Translations under genes and position numbers: made by a program | NCBI GenBank assembly: GCA_024760905.1 | Contig: CM045746.1 | Location: 5,679,501 to 5,743,500, forward strand | Direction of reading: 5' to 3' | Length of the DNA stretch: 64,000 bases | DNA from: Plotosus lineatus | Lineage: Eukaryota; Chordata; Actinopteri; Siluriformes; Plotosidae | Shown here: positions 44,263-55,684 of the stretch, piece by piece | Position numbering within the stretch: the stretch's first letter is position 1 | Layout: each line of letters opens with the position of its first letter | Notes under the pieces: model-generated | Database searches by the model: none | Seen by the model: only the letters and a program-made list of their open reading frames with translations | What the model was told of the DNA's origin: nothing

Positions 44263-44291
44263 GAAACAATTCACAGAATTAAGGTAGTGTT

Positions 44292-44500
44292 GACCCGGTG
44301 GTGTTGTGCTGGATTATTGATCTCAAGGTTGGGGGGTTCAAGCCCCACCATCAAAGGGCTGTTACTGCTGTCCCTCAATGCAGTTATTCGCTGGTCAGCC
44401 AGCATGTTTCTATCCCCTGATGGCATGGAGAGCTCTTGCTCAGAGTTGGCCGAGATGGGCACCAGCTTCCCTGTGACACTAATAAGTAAATTAGTAAATA
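44292..44500 (+). repeat. tRNA-like SINE
   Basis: A B-box-like 'gggttcaagcccc' (near 44335) and a tail 'tcagagttggccgagatgggcaccagcttccctgtgac'. The 5' limit is approximate. Confidence 0.5.
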
Positions 44501-44689
44501 AACAATGGGGGCAGCGATTTCCAAATGGTCAGAAAAGCGGGTTTGAGTTTCCCAAACCAACAGGAAATATGTGTGGAGGGGGAAATGAGCAGCACCAAAC
44601 CCCTCAATTGCTCTCTTGGTGCCACAGTGGCAGCACACTGTTCCTTGTGCTTGTGTGCATATATATATATATATATATATACATACATA

Positions 44690-44815
44690 CCTTCTTTTCC
44701 TTTCGGCTTTTCCATTTTTCAGGGGTCGCCACAGCAAATCATCTGATTCGCATGTTTGATTTGGTGTAGGTTTTTACGTTGGATGCCCTTCCTGACACAA
44801 CCCTTTAACAAGGGG
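44690..44815 (-). repeat. Short RTE-X-derived (SINE-like) element, reversed
   Basis: Reverse complement of the element at 10450: 'ttcctttcggcttttcc', 'ggggtcgccacagc', 'aaatcatctgattcgc' and 'tggatgcccttcctgaca'. It is preceded on the plus strand by a (TA)n tract at 44657-44682. Confidence 0.65.
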
Positions 44816-45013
44816 AAGACACATGCTGACGGCTTTGCAGCGACTCTTTACAGACAGAGATCCAGCACCCTTTACCAACAGGCCACCACTGCCCTTATCA
44901 CACCTAGCACATAAAGTACATTATTATGATCTCCTCCTCATTATATACATATACAGGGACACCTTGTTACTTCGCTCAGTCCCAATTAAGTGCAGAAAGT
45001 GAGCGATCTTTAT

Positions 45014-45310
45014 TTAAATATATATGGTCTGGTCTGGTACCTTCCGAGTCGGAAGACGACTCTTGGCGACCTGCCATGAAGGATAACGCCTTGATTATCA
45101 TCTTCATAGAGATGATCATCTTCTGGACAAGGATGGTGCAATGGTTTGCCATTGCTTTCTGCATGATGTGAACCTGCGAGCAATTTAGAACGGCATATTA
45201 ACCTACTGTGCAGGTTTTTGGACTGTGGAGGAAACAGGAGTACCTGAAGAAACCCACGCAAGTTTAGGAGAACATGCAAACTCCACAGAGAAAACGGCCA
45301 AGCCGGGAAT
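45014..45310 (-). repeat. Unclassified repeat and reversed SINE core
   Basis: 45014-45175 is a region with regular phrases but no family that I recognise. 45190-45305 is the reversed SINE body (gtgcaggtttttggactgtggaggaaac…aacatgcaaactccacagag). Confidence 0.4.
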
Positions 45311-45337
45311 TGAAAAAAAATTTTTTTAATAAAATAA

Positions 45338-45343
45338 AATAAG

Positions 45344-45404
<61 letters not shown>
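45338..45404. repeat. (TA)n microsatellite
   Basis: A pure TA tract abuts the point where the LINE resumes. Confidence 0.9.
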
Positions 45405-45408
<4 letters not shown>

Positions 45409-46215
45409 ATGTGCAGCAAGTTAGAGTGATAAAGGACAGAGAGAGAAATGTATTGACTGATGACAGAAGTGTGATGGGAAGATTGAAAGAGTACTTTGAA
45501 GAGCCGATGAATGAAAAAAATGAGAGACAAAAAAAAAAAAAAGAGTTGAAGAGGTGACTGTTGAGGACCAGAAAGTAGCAAAGATTAGTAAGGGTGAAGT
45601 GAGGAGGGCATTGAAAAGTATGAAGAGTGGAAAGGCAATTGGTCCTGATGACATACCTGTTGAGGTATGGAAGTGTGTAGGAGAGGTAGCAGTCGATTTT
45701 CTGACAAGAACATTCAAGCAGGTCTTAGAGAGTGAGCAGATGCTGGAGAAATGGAGAAGTGTACTGGACTGGTGCCCATTTTTAAGAACAAGGGAGACGT
45801 GCAGAGTTGTGGCAACTACAGAGGGATAAAGTTGATGAAACATACGATAAAGTTATGGGAAAGAATAGTGGAAGCTAGACCAAGGGCAGAGGTCAACATT
45901 TGTGATCAACAGTTTGGGTTCATGCCAAGAAAGAGCACCACAGATGCAGTGTTTGCTTTGAGGATGTTCATCGAGAAGTACAGAGAAGGTCAGAGGGAGC
46001 TGCATTGTGCCTTTGTGGATCTGGAGAAAGCATATGACAGGGTGCCAAGAAAAGAACTGTGGTATTGCATGAGGAAGTCTGGAGGGCAGAAAAGTATGTT
46101 CGAGTGGTGCAGGACATGTATAAGAGATGTAAGACAGCGGTGAGGTGTGCTGTCGGCGTGACTGAAAAATTCATAGTGGAGGTGGAACTGTGTCAAGTGA
46201 GGGATCTTTGTGCGT
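45405..46215 (+). mobile_element. RTE-X-type LINE copy 3b, 3' part
   Basis: Resumes at 'agaatgtgcagcaagttagagtg', matching 21519 onward of copy 2b. RT pieces 45554-45829 and 45751-46143 contain [32 protein letters not shown] and [14 protein letters not shown]. It ends at 'actgtgtcaagtgaggg', before the catalytic box, exactly like 1b and 2b. The 5' part is at 35191-35927. Confidence 0.85.
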
Positions 46216-46218
46216 TTT

Positions 46219-46281
<63 letters not shown>

Positions 46282-46314
46282 CACAAACACACACACACAC
46301 ACACATCCATATAC

Positions 46315-46345
<31 letters not shown>
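46216..46345. repeat. TA and CA microsatellite
   Basis: Expanded form of the tract at 9766-9827. Confidence 0.9.
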
Positions 46346-48346
46346 CAGTGGGGCCAATAAGTATTAAGTAACATAAAAATGTGCAATTCGCCCATTTAAA
46401 AAGATAAGAAAGGTTTGTAATCTTCATCATAAGTACACATCAAGCTTGAAAGACAGAATGTAAAAAATAAAGAAATTTAAAAAATCCAGGAAATCACATT
46501 GTATGATTTTTAAACAATTTATTTGTGAAAATGGGAGGCCAATAAGTATTGGGCAGCAAGCAAAAGTTACTTTTATTACTTTGTAATGTAGCCTTGGTTA
46601 GCAATGACAGAGGTCAAACGGTTCCTGTAGTTCTTGACCAGGTCTACTGTCGGGTTCTAAATCAACACAGACTTCATAAAAACACGCACACACTCATGAT
46701 AAGGAAGACACAGAGAGTCAAGTTCATTCTCATATATGAGGAGAGCAGTCAGATTGACAGCCAATTACACGTCTCCGAGCTGCTCTGGCTTGAAACCTGA
46801 CTGCGAACCTCTTTATTCCATCAGGGTGATTTCTAGTTCCACATGTCATTTTGATTTCCTAACGGGGAGGGGTGTATGTGAATCAGCATCATGACCTTCA
46901 TCATTGTTCTATGCTTATCTACTTTGTCTAGTTTCAATGTTCATTTCAGCTCTCTATCCAGCTGCAGTTAGGAGTCATCCTGTTGTTGTGTGAGAACTTC
47001 AAGGTTCTTTCCACTTGGCTGCCTCCCATGGAGATTGAGATGTTTCTGCAAAATACCTCAACAAGCAGTTTCCTATATTTATACTTATCGAGTAACAAAA
47101 CAGGTTAGAGCTGTGGTAATTCATACAATTATTCCAACATCCACACACACTTTAGTTGGTATCTTGGCCCACTCTGCACAGATGTTCTCAAGAGCTGTGA
47201 TGTTTGAGGGATGTCGCTGGCAACTCAAAGTTTTAACTCCCTCCACAGGTTTTCGATTGGGTTGAGGTCTGAGACTGGCTATCATGCTGGAAGACCCAGC
47301 CATGTTTCATCTTTCATGCTCTGACCGAGGGAAGGAGGGTTTTACCTAAAATGTTAGGAATACATGGCCCCATTCATGTTGCCATTGATACGGTGCAGTC
47401 TTCCTGTCCCTTTTGCAGAAAAGCATCCCCAAAGCATGATAATGTCCACCCCCATGCCTCACAGTAGGTATGGTGTTCTTGGGATGCAACTCAGCATTCT
47501 TCTTCCTCCAAACACGGCGTAGTGCTGTTAAACCGAAAAGTTCAATTTGGGTCTCATCGGACCACATCACATCACATTCTCCCTATCCTCCTCTGGATCG
47601 CCTAGATGGTCTTTAGCATATTTCAGACGGGCCTTCACATGTTTTTTGTTTAGTCGGAGAACCTTTCGAGCAATGCAGGATTTCATCTCATGACGATGTA
47701 GCATGTTAGTTATTGTCATCTTTGTGACGGTGGTTCCTGCAGTCTTCAAATCATTGACCGGTTCCTGCCAGATAGTTCTGGGCTGATTACTCACTGTTCT
47801 CAGGATCCTTGAACCCCACGAGGTGAGATCTTGCATGGAGCGCCACTCCTCGGGAGGTTGTCAGTGATGTTATACTTCTTCCATTTTCTAATATTGTTTC
47901 CAACTATTGATCTTTTCTCACCAAGTTGTTTACCAATTGCAGTTTGACTCATCCCAGCTTTGTGCAGTTGTACAATTTTATCTCTGGTGTCTTTGGGAAG
48001 CTCTTTGGTCTTGACCATGGTGAAGACTGCAGTCCTGCAGTTTGAAGGTGTGTGCAGGTGTCTCTTATGCATCTAATCAGTTCAAACAGGTGTCATTCAT
48101 ACTGTTAACGAGTGGGGGCAAATCATGCTTGTTTTCTAGCTGCCCAATACTTATTGGCCTCCCATTTTCACAAATAAATTGTTTAAAAATCATACAATGT
48201 GATTTCCTGGATTTTTTATTTTTTTTGACATTCTGTCTCTCAAGCTTGATGTATACCTATGATGAAAATTACAAACCTCTCTTATATTTTTTCAATGGGA
48301 GAAGTTGCACATATTTACGTTGCTCCAATACTTATTGGCCCCACTG
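46346..48346 (-). mobile_element. Tc1/mariner transposon, both ends present (~2.0 kb)
   Basis: Inverted repeats of about 210 bases with an IR/DR layout: outer cagtggggccaataagtatt (46346) and inner ggccaataagtattgggcag (46537-46556), mirrored at 48140-48159 and ending …ggccccactg at 48346. A TA follows the right end; the left TA is lost in the CA tract. The minus-strand transposase is broken (next entry). Units 1 and 2 hold only the left end (9828-10415, 22399-22977). Confidence 0.9.
46990..48018 (-). pseudogene. Tc1-type transposase, frame-broken
   Basis: Starts [20 protein letters not shown] (start at 48018) with the paired-like helix-turn-helix region ([20 protein letters not shown]). The second helix-turn-helix and DDE part follow in other frames: 47836-47567 ([10 protein letters not shown]…KKHVKARLKYAKDHLG) and 47570-47346 (WSDETQIELFG, the second catalytic aspartate region). 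A last part near 47280-47130 (LRPQPNRKPVEGVKTL; AKIPTKVCVDVG) corresponds to the C-terminal third. At least three frameshifts exist and no intact DDE/D triad frame is present. Transposases of this family cut and paste DNA at TA sites. Confidence 0.82.
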
Positions 48347-48384
48347 TATATATTTATGTCAGCATGTTTCGTCCATTGCTAAAA

Positions 48385-48503
48385 AGAGTTGTGACAGGAA
48401 GGGCATCCGACGTAAAACCTCTGCCAATCAAACGTATGAATCAGGTGATTCGCTGTGGCAACTCCTGAGTAAAAGGGAAAAAGCCAAAAGAAGACAGACA
48501 GAC

Positions 48504-48505
<2 letters not shown>
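48385..48505 (+). repeat. Short RTE-X-derived (SINE-like) element, unit 3
   Basis: Same as 10450-10562; followed by a CT/TA/CA microsatellite (48506-48606). Confidence 0.65.
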
Positions 48506-48573
<68 letters not shown>

Positions 48574-48606
48574 ATACACACACACACACACCCACACACA
48601 CACACT

Positions 48607-49461
48607 CCTTCATTTTTGAGACCATTTAATCTGAATTTGAATTGTGTGAAGTCTGGTGCGTACGTCAGCCGAACTCTGGGTGAGGGTGGGTAGACCATGA
48701 ACAGCACACCAAATTGATGTTATTTATATACGTATTTATTGAGTACGTAAGTTGGTAATTTGTTTCGACTGTACTGTATTATCACAAGGATTTAAATAGT
48801 ATTTCTAAATTTCAGTCAGCAAAGGAAAGAAAATCATCACCTATGTGGGTACTTTTTCAAATTGTTAATGGGCATTCTGTGCTTGTAATTTTATATGCTT
48901 AGAGTAATTGTAATTATAAACATACATTTCTGGTAAACAAGGTGAAATGGTAGGAGTGCCTCAGCAACTCCTTTCATCGATCATCAAAAATTATATTGCT
49001 GACAAAAGCCATCAAAATTTTTCCTTTTCCATCGATTAAAACACTCTCAAGAACTTCATTCCAGCAAATTATTATTAACTAATTAATGAGTTAATTAACT
49101 TATTTTTGGAATATTATTTTTGGATATTCTGTAAGAAGCACCATTGTTAGTATTAACTGCAGTAGAAACAGGAGAACAGCCATAATTTCACTGGAAATTA
49201 TTTTATTGCAGAATAAACAATTTATGATAATGACTTGTATGCTATTCATAATATTTACCACTCAGCGTCAAAGGGAGCAACAGCCTTCAGTGAAGCCTCA
49301 AGTACTGTCATGAATTTTTGCTGAGTCAATGTGTTGGAAACCGTCATTACTTCATGAAGCCATTTGGCCACTTGTAGAGATAGATGGTTCAAAGTGTGTG
49401 TATTTTGCAAATCAAACTGAAATAAAAAAAAAAGTGTAAAAATGATAAAAAAAATAAATAA

Positions 49462-49498
<37 letters not shown>

Positions 49499-49555
49499 GG
49501 TCAATGGTCAAAAGTTAGGGAAGATCGCTGTGGTGTACACCTGAATTTTGTTCGC
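48607..49555. other. F block: AT-rich spacer (unit 3)
   Basis: Conserved with 10638-11640, with a short deletion near 49110-49135. No coding signal; TA tract at 49465-49495. Confidence 0.5.
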
Positions 49556-49783
49556 TCACAACGGCTTTGCACATGCGCACTGCATTCGGCGACTCACCTT
49601 TATTCAATGATGATGGACTTATCGCACACAAGACCCTGACGTCACGACGCCCCGCCCCTGGCGTTCAGCTCTGGAATGTTTGTGTTCAAAATGTTGTTTG
49701 TGCTTTAAATCCACTTGAACAAGGCACGGATTTTAAGCTCTCAAACTCGAGATCACTGCGCTGTAACAAAACTGGAAATTACA
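49556..49783 (+). promoter_or_regulatory. Promoter-like patch with perfect CRE and GC box (unit 3)
   Basis: TGACGTCA at 49637-49644 and a GC box CCCCGCCCC at 49650-49658. The second base set makes this copy a better GC box than unit 2. Same position relative to the ATG (49784). Confidence 0.45.
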
Positions 49784-50214
49784 ATGCGACCTTCACGGAA
49801 GCTTCACCAGGAGTTTATTCCCTTCAAATTTGTGGGATTTATTCCAGCATCACTTGTGGGATTTACCACAGCACCATCTGGAGGATTTACTCTTCCACCA
49901 ACCGGGAGATTTATACCTCCAGCACCACCGGTTGGCTTTTTTCCTCCAACACAAGTGGGATTTATCCCATTACCACCAGTGGGATGTCCGACACCACCAC
50001 TTACAGTAAGTGCTGCTCCATCGTCGGGGATGATCCCTGAGAGTGTCGCCGTTCTGCAGCCCATGGAAGTGGATCATCAGCCCGGATGCAGTGGCCTGCT
50101 TCCCCTGCTGAACGGTGAGGTTATTCAAGTACTTTAAACGTAATTCAAATTGCACGTTGTTTCTTCTTTTCGGCTTTTTCCTAAACAGCTGGAAAGGCGC
50201 CAAGAAGAGTTTAG
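49784..50214 (+). CDS. Small proline-rich, octapeptide-repeat protein candidate (two exons, unit 3)
   Basis: Exon 1 49784-50114, intron 50115-50188 (74 bases, same length as in unit 2), exon 2 50189-50214 (TAG). The predicted product is about 118 residues. It is the same as the unit-2 copy but with one more octapeptide (VGFIPASL, 24 bases), so the repeat number varies in whole 8-residue steps without breaking the frame. A V-to-A and an H-to-P change are also seen. Both splice sites, the start and the stop are kept. Function unknown; the protein has no recognised domain or targeting signal. Confidence 0.4.
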
Positions 50215-50274
50215 TGCAAAGATGAGTGCTCGTTTGTTGTTGGTGTAATCGTGTTCTACTCAGATTTTTCTGAA

Positions 50275-50605
50275 AAGTGGGCGGTTGTAGTGGTTAGAAC
50301 GTCGGACTGACAGCAAGAAGGTCCCGGATTCGAGTCCTGGGGTCGACTTGGGCATTTCTGTGTGGAATTTGCATGTTTTCCCCTTGTTTGCATCATTGGT
50401 TCCATCCTCCAATCCAAAGACATGCACATTCGGCCAACCAGCTGTTCCAAGTTGTCCCTTTGTGTGTGTGTGTGTGTGTGTGTGTGTTGCCCTGAAATGG
50501 TCTGGCAAGCTGTTCAGGGAGTACCTGAACCTTTTCTCAGTGTGGGCTGAGATAGGCTCTCCATAACCCGAGGAGTATTAAGCCATATGGAAAATGAATA
50601 AACAA
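50275..50605 (+). repeat. tRNA-derived SINE with GT tract (unit 3)
   Basis: Same as 24826-25140. B box GGATTCGAGTCC near 50326 and a shorter (GT)n tract (50461-50487). Confidence 0.75.
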
Positions 50606-50975
50606 GTGAGGGACTGAATGAGGTTTCACAGAAAATTTCCTTGAAGTTACATAATTTTTTTTTTTTTTTGCTGAGCAGGATTTTTTTCAACTAAACTATC
50701 TAACTGATAGCATTAGCACATGGTATTTGCATACCGTATTCGACGTAATAAGTACCTTGCTCTAATAAGCCCCCCCCCAAATGTTTTTGGTTGCAGGTCA
50801 AAAATCACCCATGTGTACTGGGAGCAAAATGGTCGATCAAATTTACCAATTTTATTCGATCAGTCTCTGTAACTGTACAATGAGGCATCTCACTGCCTGT
50901 AAAAGTGAGTTTGCACGGTATTTCAAGACCCCTGCCCATGGGGAATGTCTATAATGTTCATCAGTAACAACACAT

Positions 50976-51179
50976 TTGATTGTTCCGCCGTGCTTTAAAA
51001 ACAGGACAATATTTTGCTGTGTTCTCTTGGTAAATCTCCAACAACTGATTGAATTAGAAACTGCTACAACACAACTATGGGATGCTCTGAATGAATGGGA
51101 GGATGAACCAGATATGGATCTATCAGAAAGTGATGACGAGTATTTTTCACCGATTCTCCTGCTCACTAACTTTTTTTAA
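50976..51179 (+). other. Acidic open segment, possible exon (unit 4)
   Basis: Fourth copy. A lost A in the A-run near 50999 changes the frame at its start, and the end differs because of a T insertion near 51175. Confidence 0.22.
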
Positions 51180-51413
51180 ATTTAAGCACGGTCATGTGCT
51201 TTTGTTTATGTCCTTGAGTGGTTCAGCGTGCAATGTGCTAAAGTTGACATTCATGTTGATTGGCTCGATTTTGCTTCCGGAAAACGTTTAAAGGAAGAGC
51301 ACCGGGAGGGGAAATTAAGAAGTCTTTTAAAATTTTTTTTTTTTTTTTTTTTATTTAGCTGTTTTCTTTTTATTTTCGGCATTCATTCAAGTGGTTTGGT
51401 TGATACCACAAAA

Positions 51414-51680
51414 TGAATAACACAAATACCAGTCTTTTATTGTTCTGTTATTGTTCATGTTTTCCACTTCGATGGTGCCACACACATCAGGGGTGCCCGG
51501 AGAGCAATTGGGGTTAGGTGCCGTTGCTCAAGGCCACTTCAGCCATTTATGTGGAGGAAGGGAAGGTGCTGTCTACCTCACCACCACATATTTTTTTCCT
51601 GTTGGTTCGGGAATCGAATCCAATGAACTTTCCATTCCAAAGCTCCCCTATAACCATTAGACTACAGTTGTACCAAAGCT
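51414..51680 (-). repeat. tRNA-derived SINE (unit 4)
   Basis: Same position as in the other units, with small indels (for example gaatccaatg instead of gaaccaatg) that damage the B box. Confidence 0.7.
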
Positions 51681-52055
51681 GTAGATATATTTGCACAGCT
51701 CAGATGAACTAGAGGGATTATAGATAATGTCAGTAAATCATTGAATTTTTCAGGCTGCCTTCAGAATTTCCACTTGTTACTCCCCTCAGTACTACAGAAA
51801 GTTCACTGCAGAAAGTGCGACAAAATGTCTGGAATCTTTGTGTACTGGGCGAGTGGACATTTCAAACACAACACAATTGTTCATCTGTTCAGTTCAGTAA
51901 CTATTGATCTATTTATAATTGTTCTATCCTTTTCATTCAGAAGAAAGTGATGCCTGATCAAAATGAATGAATGGATGTTCTCATCTTCAGTCATTTGTTG
52001 TGTTTTATTCACGCTATTCAGTATTAACTGTTTTCTACCTTTGTTGTATCTTCAG

Positions 52056-53240
52056 GTCACAAGAAAGAAGACCACAGACCCCAACAGCAGGTGGACAAGC
52101 TTAGACGATAGTGATCAGTCATGGGTAACTTTTTAGGGACACATTCACTTGGAAGAGAACATCGACTCAAAGGAGAAGGTCAAGGTTGAAGAAAACATCA
52201 ACATCGAGTAGACCGTCCCTCTTTGTGGGTCCTGATCCCTTTGAGTCCAATATTATTCAGGATTCTGTCCCTGTCAAGGAGACCGCCCTCCTGAAGGAGC
52301 TCTAAGCTTCCTTAATCGAGTCTTTCTCTATTGAGAGGCCTGTCCTTAATCCAGAGCTTGAGTCGCTTTTGAAGTCTCTGCTTGTTCAGGACTCTATACC
52401 TATTCAAGAGGTTGATTCCTTGGAAAGAGTCTTTCCCATCTGAGAATCTCCTCTTGTCCATGGAGCATTTGCCTGTCCAGGACACTCTCTTTGTCCAGGA
52501 CATCCGCCTGTTCTGGATTCTGTCCCCATTGAGGAGGTTGATTCCTTTGACAGAGTCTTTCTTCTTTGAGAACCCCCACTTGTCCGTGGAGTCTTTGCCT
52601 GTCATGGATGCTCTCTCTGTCCAGAATGCACTCTCTGTACCGAACTCTGTCAATATTCAGGACTCTGTCCTCATTCAGGACATTGACTCCTTAAAAGAGT
52701 CTTTCCCATCTGAGAATCTCCTCTTGTCCATGGAGCATTTGGTCTGTCCAGGACACTCTCTTTGTCCAGGACATCCGCCTGTTCTGGATTCTGTCCCCAT
52801 TGAGGAGGTTGATTCCTTGACCGAGTCTTTCTTCTTGAGAACCCCACTTGTCCGTGCGGGAGTCTTTGCCTATCCTGGATGTTCTCTGTCCAGAATGCTC
52901 TCTGTACCTAACTCTGTCAATCTTCAGGACTCTGTCCTCATTCAGGACATTGATTCCTGGAAAGAGTCTTTCCCATTTGGAGAATCTCCTCTTGTCCATG
53001 GAGCATTTGCCTGTCCAGGACACTCTCTTTGTCCAGGACATCCGCCTATTCTGGATTCTGTCCCCATTGAGGAGGTTGATTCCTTGACAGAGTCTTTCTT
53101 CTTTGAGAACCCCCACTTGTCCGTGGAGTCTCTTGCCTATCCTGGATGTTCTCTGTCCAGAATGCGCCTCTGTATCAACTCTGCCCCTATACAGGGGGTT
53201 GATTCCATGACTGAGTCTTTCCTCCTTGAGAACCTCATCT
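52056..53240 (+). pseudogene. Repeat-bearing exon, unit 4 (three repeats, many indels)
   Basis: Same layout, with three 90-residue repeats (near 52420, 52690 and 52960). At least ten 1-2 base indels relative to the other units switch the frame repeatedly; a stop (ctctaagc) appears near 52302. A reading frame of 337 codons (52382-53395) is a mosaic of correct and shifted pieces. The indel pattern looks more like sequencing error than decay. Confidence 0.45.
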
Positions 53241-53299
53241 TGCCTGTGGAGTCAGATCCTGGTCAAGAAATGTGGAAAATGTCCCGTGCTCAGTCGGTT

Positions 53300-53455
53300 C
53301 TAAGTCGTATTTGCATTTTGTCCACATGCTTGTGCGGGTTTTCTCCAGGTACGCCACTTTCCTTCCACAATGTCAAAGCATGCATGTTAGGTTAATTGAT
53401 CGCTCCAAATCACCCCTAGGTGTGAGTGTGAACGTGAATGGTTGTGTGTGATTTG
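53300..53455 (+). repeat. SINE-derived stretch (unit 4)
   Basis: Same segment as 1861-2010. Confidence 0.5.
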
Positions 53456-53694
53456 CCCTTTGATTATATCACATTTTCAGTCATCCTCAATATAAGTCAG
53501 TGTTATGCTTCACATCACGCTTCAGTGAAACATCTCATGCTAAAAATAATGAAGATTTACAAACAGGTAGACATGTTTGGTTTGTTTTTACGTATGGCTT
53601 GTTTTAGCTTCAGTATTTTCATGCTTTGGAACACCGCACAAGGCCATATCGTTGTGTTTTAATGTGGAACTGTAGACGGCCCTTTGGGTTCCAG

Positions 53695-53820
53695 AGGTTT
53701 CAGCTGTTCCTGCAGGAAATGGAGCTGAAGCTGTAAATCGGAGATGGGTGAAGAGACACTATCAGAGAGTGTGGGGAAGTGCAAGATGCTGTCATTCAGG
53801 ATGATCAGAAGCCGGGCTCG
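53695..53820 (+). other. Candidate short exon (unit 4, length changed by indels)
   Basis: AG at 53693-53694 and donor GTGAGT at 53821, now 126 bases instead of 117, with extra bases at about 53731-53775. Confidence 0.25.
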
Positions 53821-54151
53821 GTGAGTTAAAATACTGCCCAATAAAATGTCTCCATGTTAGTTGAATGTTTTTTGGTTATGGGAGTTGGATCAACATGCGC
53901 ATTTACTTTTTTTTTTTTTTATTTTTTTATACATTTGGAGTAGAAGTGTTTGAATGACCTTACAGCAGATGATTACCATTTTAATGATTTGTTCTCGTGA
54001 AGATTTGGAGCCTGAAAGTCCATACTTCAATGGGTTTGATAGATTCAGTTTAGTTCTAAAGTCACTTCATATCACATTCACTCACAGAGCACTTTATTCG
54101 AACATCGAAACTTGTACTCGCTTACCTACTGATCTTTTTCCTTATCTGTAG

Positions 54152-54663
54152 CATCAGCTCCCTGTTCATGACCATTGATCGCAACCTGGGGCAGCAGTTC
54201 AAGGACACGCTTTGACGCTTGTGTCCAATCTCATCATCACATCATCATTGTTGCTTCCTGCATGGCATGGGATCGGGCCTTGGGGCACGGCCGCTTGGAG
54301 TACTGGAACTAAATCTCCGACAGCTACCTGAAGTCTTGTCTCCTCAATGTCTTCAGCACCTGCTGTTTATCAACACTGAGTCCCTTTTTCAGTCCCTTCC
54401 CCTACCTCATCGAACATAACAACCTTCTGGAGCCCTCGGAATCGAACATAACGACCTTCTGGAACCTCCACTCCCCATCCTCCTGGGCCTTTCATTAAAA
54501 CATCCAAGAGCAAACGCTGTCTATTAGCCATATGTCCATGAACGCTTACAGCAAGTTCAGCAATGCTGCAGCTGTGATCGACTTTTCTGACACGCTGCTC
54601 GGAAACACTCATGATCAGTTACAGCATATGAGGGATTCCTTTGACAGTGTTAGAATTCTGACT
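54152..54663 (+). pseudogene. Terminal open segment of the A block (unit 4, broken)
   Basis: Matches 2678-3184 but has several small indels, and 'gtgttgtggactctgac' has become 'gtgttagaattctgac', creating an early stop. Confidence 0.35.
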
Positions 54664-54768
54664 GAAATGGCAATGCAGCCACTTCATGACGAACTTTTGG
54701 TTTACTAACAATGGGTTTAACTCATGAATGTCTCTATTTTTTGTGGGGATATAAACATGCTCCCTTCC

Positions 54769-55384
54769 ATACATACATACATACATACATACATACATGC
54801 AGTCTCCTACATATACATACATACGTATGTCTGCCCTCCCACACACACACACACAGACATACATANNNNNNNNNNNNNNNNNNNNNNNNNNNNNNNNNNN
54901 NNNNNNNNNNNNNNNNNNNNNNNNNNNNNNNNNNNNNNNNNNNNNNNNNNNNNNNNNNNNNNNNNTACCGACACCCTCCCATACATAAAAACATGCATGG
55001 ACTTTCCTATACATACATACATACATACCTGCACCCTCCCATACATACATACATACATACACACACCTTCCCATACATACATGCATAAACCCTCCCAAAC
55101 ATGCATACATACATACAAGCATGCACGTGCCTCTACATACATACATACATGCATATCTACATACACACACCCTCCCATACATACACACGTGCATGCATAC
55201 ATGCATGCATGCACCCTCCTCAACATCCATACATGCAACCTCCGACACATACATACATGCATGCACCCTCCTATACATACAGACATACATGCATCCATAC
55301 ATATGTACATGCACCCTCACATACATGCATACTTACATATGTACATACATACATGCACCCTTCCATAAATTCATACATACATTT
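54769..55384. repeat. CATA-rich composite minisatellite (unit 4, with gap)
   Basis: Same composite repeat, interrupted by the N run. True length unknown. Confidence 0.88.
54866..54965. other. Assembly gap (100 N)
   Basis: Exactly 100 N, the usual placeholder for a gap of unknown size, placed inside the CATA repeat. Confidence 0.99.
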
Positions 55385-55684
55385 AATTCATTACAAGAGT
55401 CAACATCTTGATTAACGGGTGTCTGAGGAGTCATCAAAAAAAAAAGTCAACAAATAAAATAAATTCATAAATAAAACAAAATGAAAGTATTACATTTCTA
55501 TCAAAATAAAAATGTACAAAGAATTAATTATATTTACTGTAAATTATTTATGAAGGAAATCATTGAAATTAAATATTGCAATAAAGTATTTATTTAAACT
55601 TACTTTTTGTGGTTTTCTGTTTTTGTACATCCAAACAGATGTGTGCATACACAATTAATATGAATAAATAAATTTATATATGGG
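55385..55684. other. C block remnant (unit 4)
   Basis: AT-rich spacer, short form as in unit 2. Confidence 0.5.

Larger units (their letters stand above)
25466..50907 (+). repeat. Tandem macro-unit, copy 3 (expanded by insertions)
   Basis: The block order matches the other copies, but a 1.4 kb hAT element splits the repeat exon and a 9.5 kb foreign segment (35928-45404) sits inside the second RTE-X LINE. The E block holds the only copy of the Tc1 element with both terminal inverted repeats. The F block holds the second copy of the small proline-rich gene. Without the insertions the unit would be about 14.5 kb. Confidence 0.88.
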
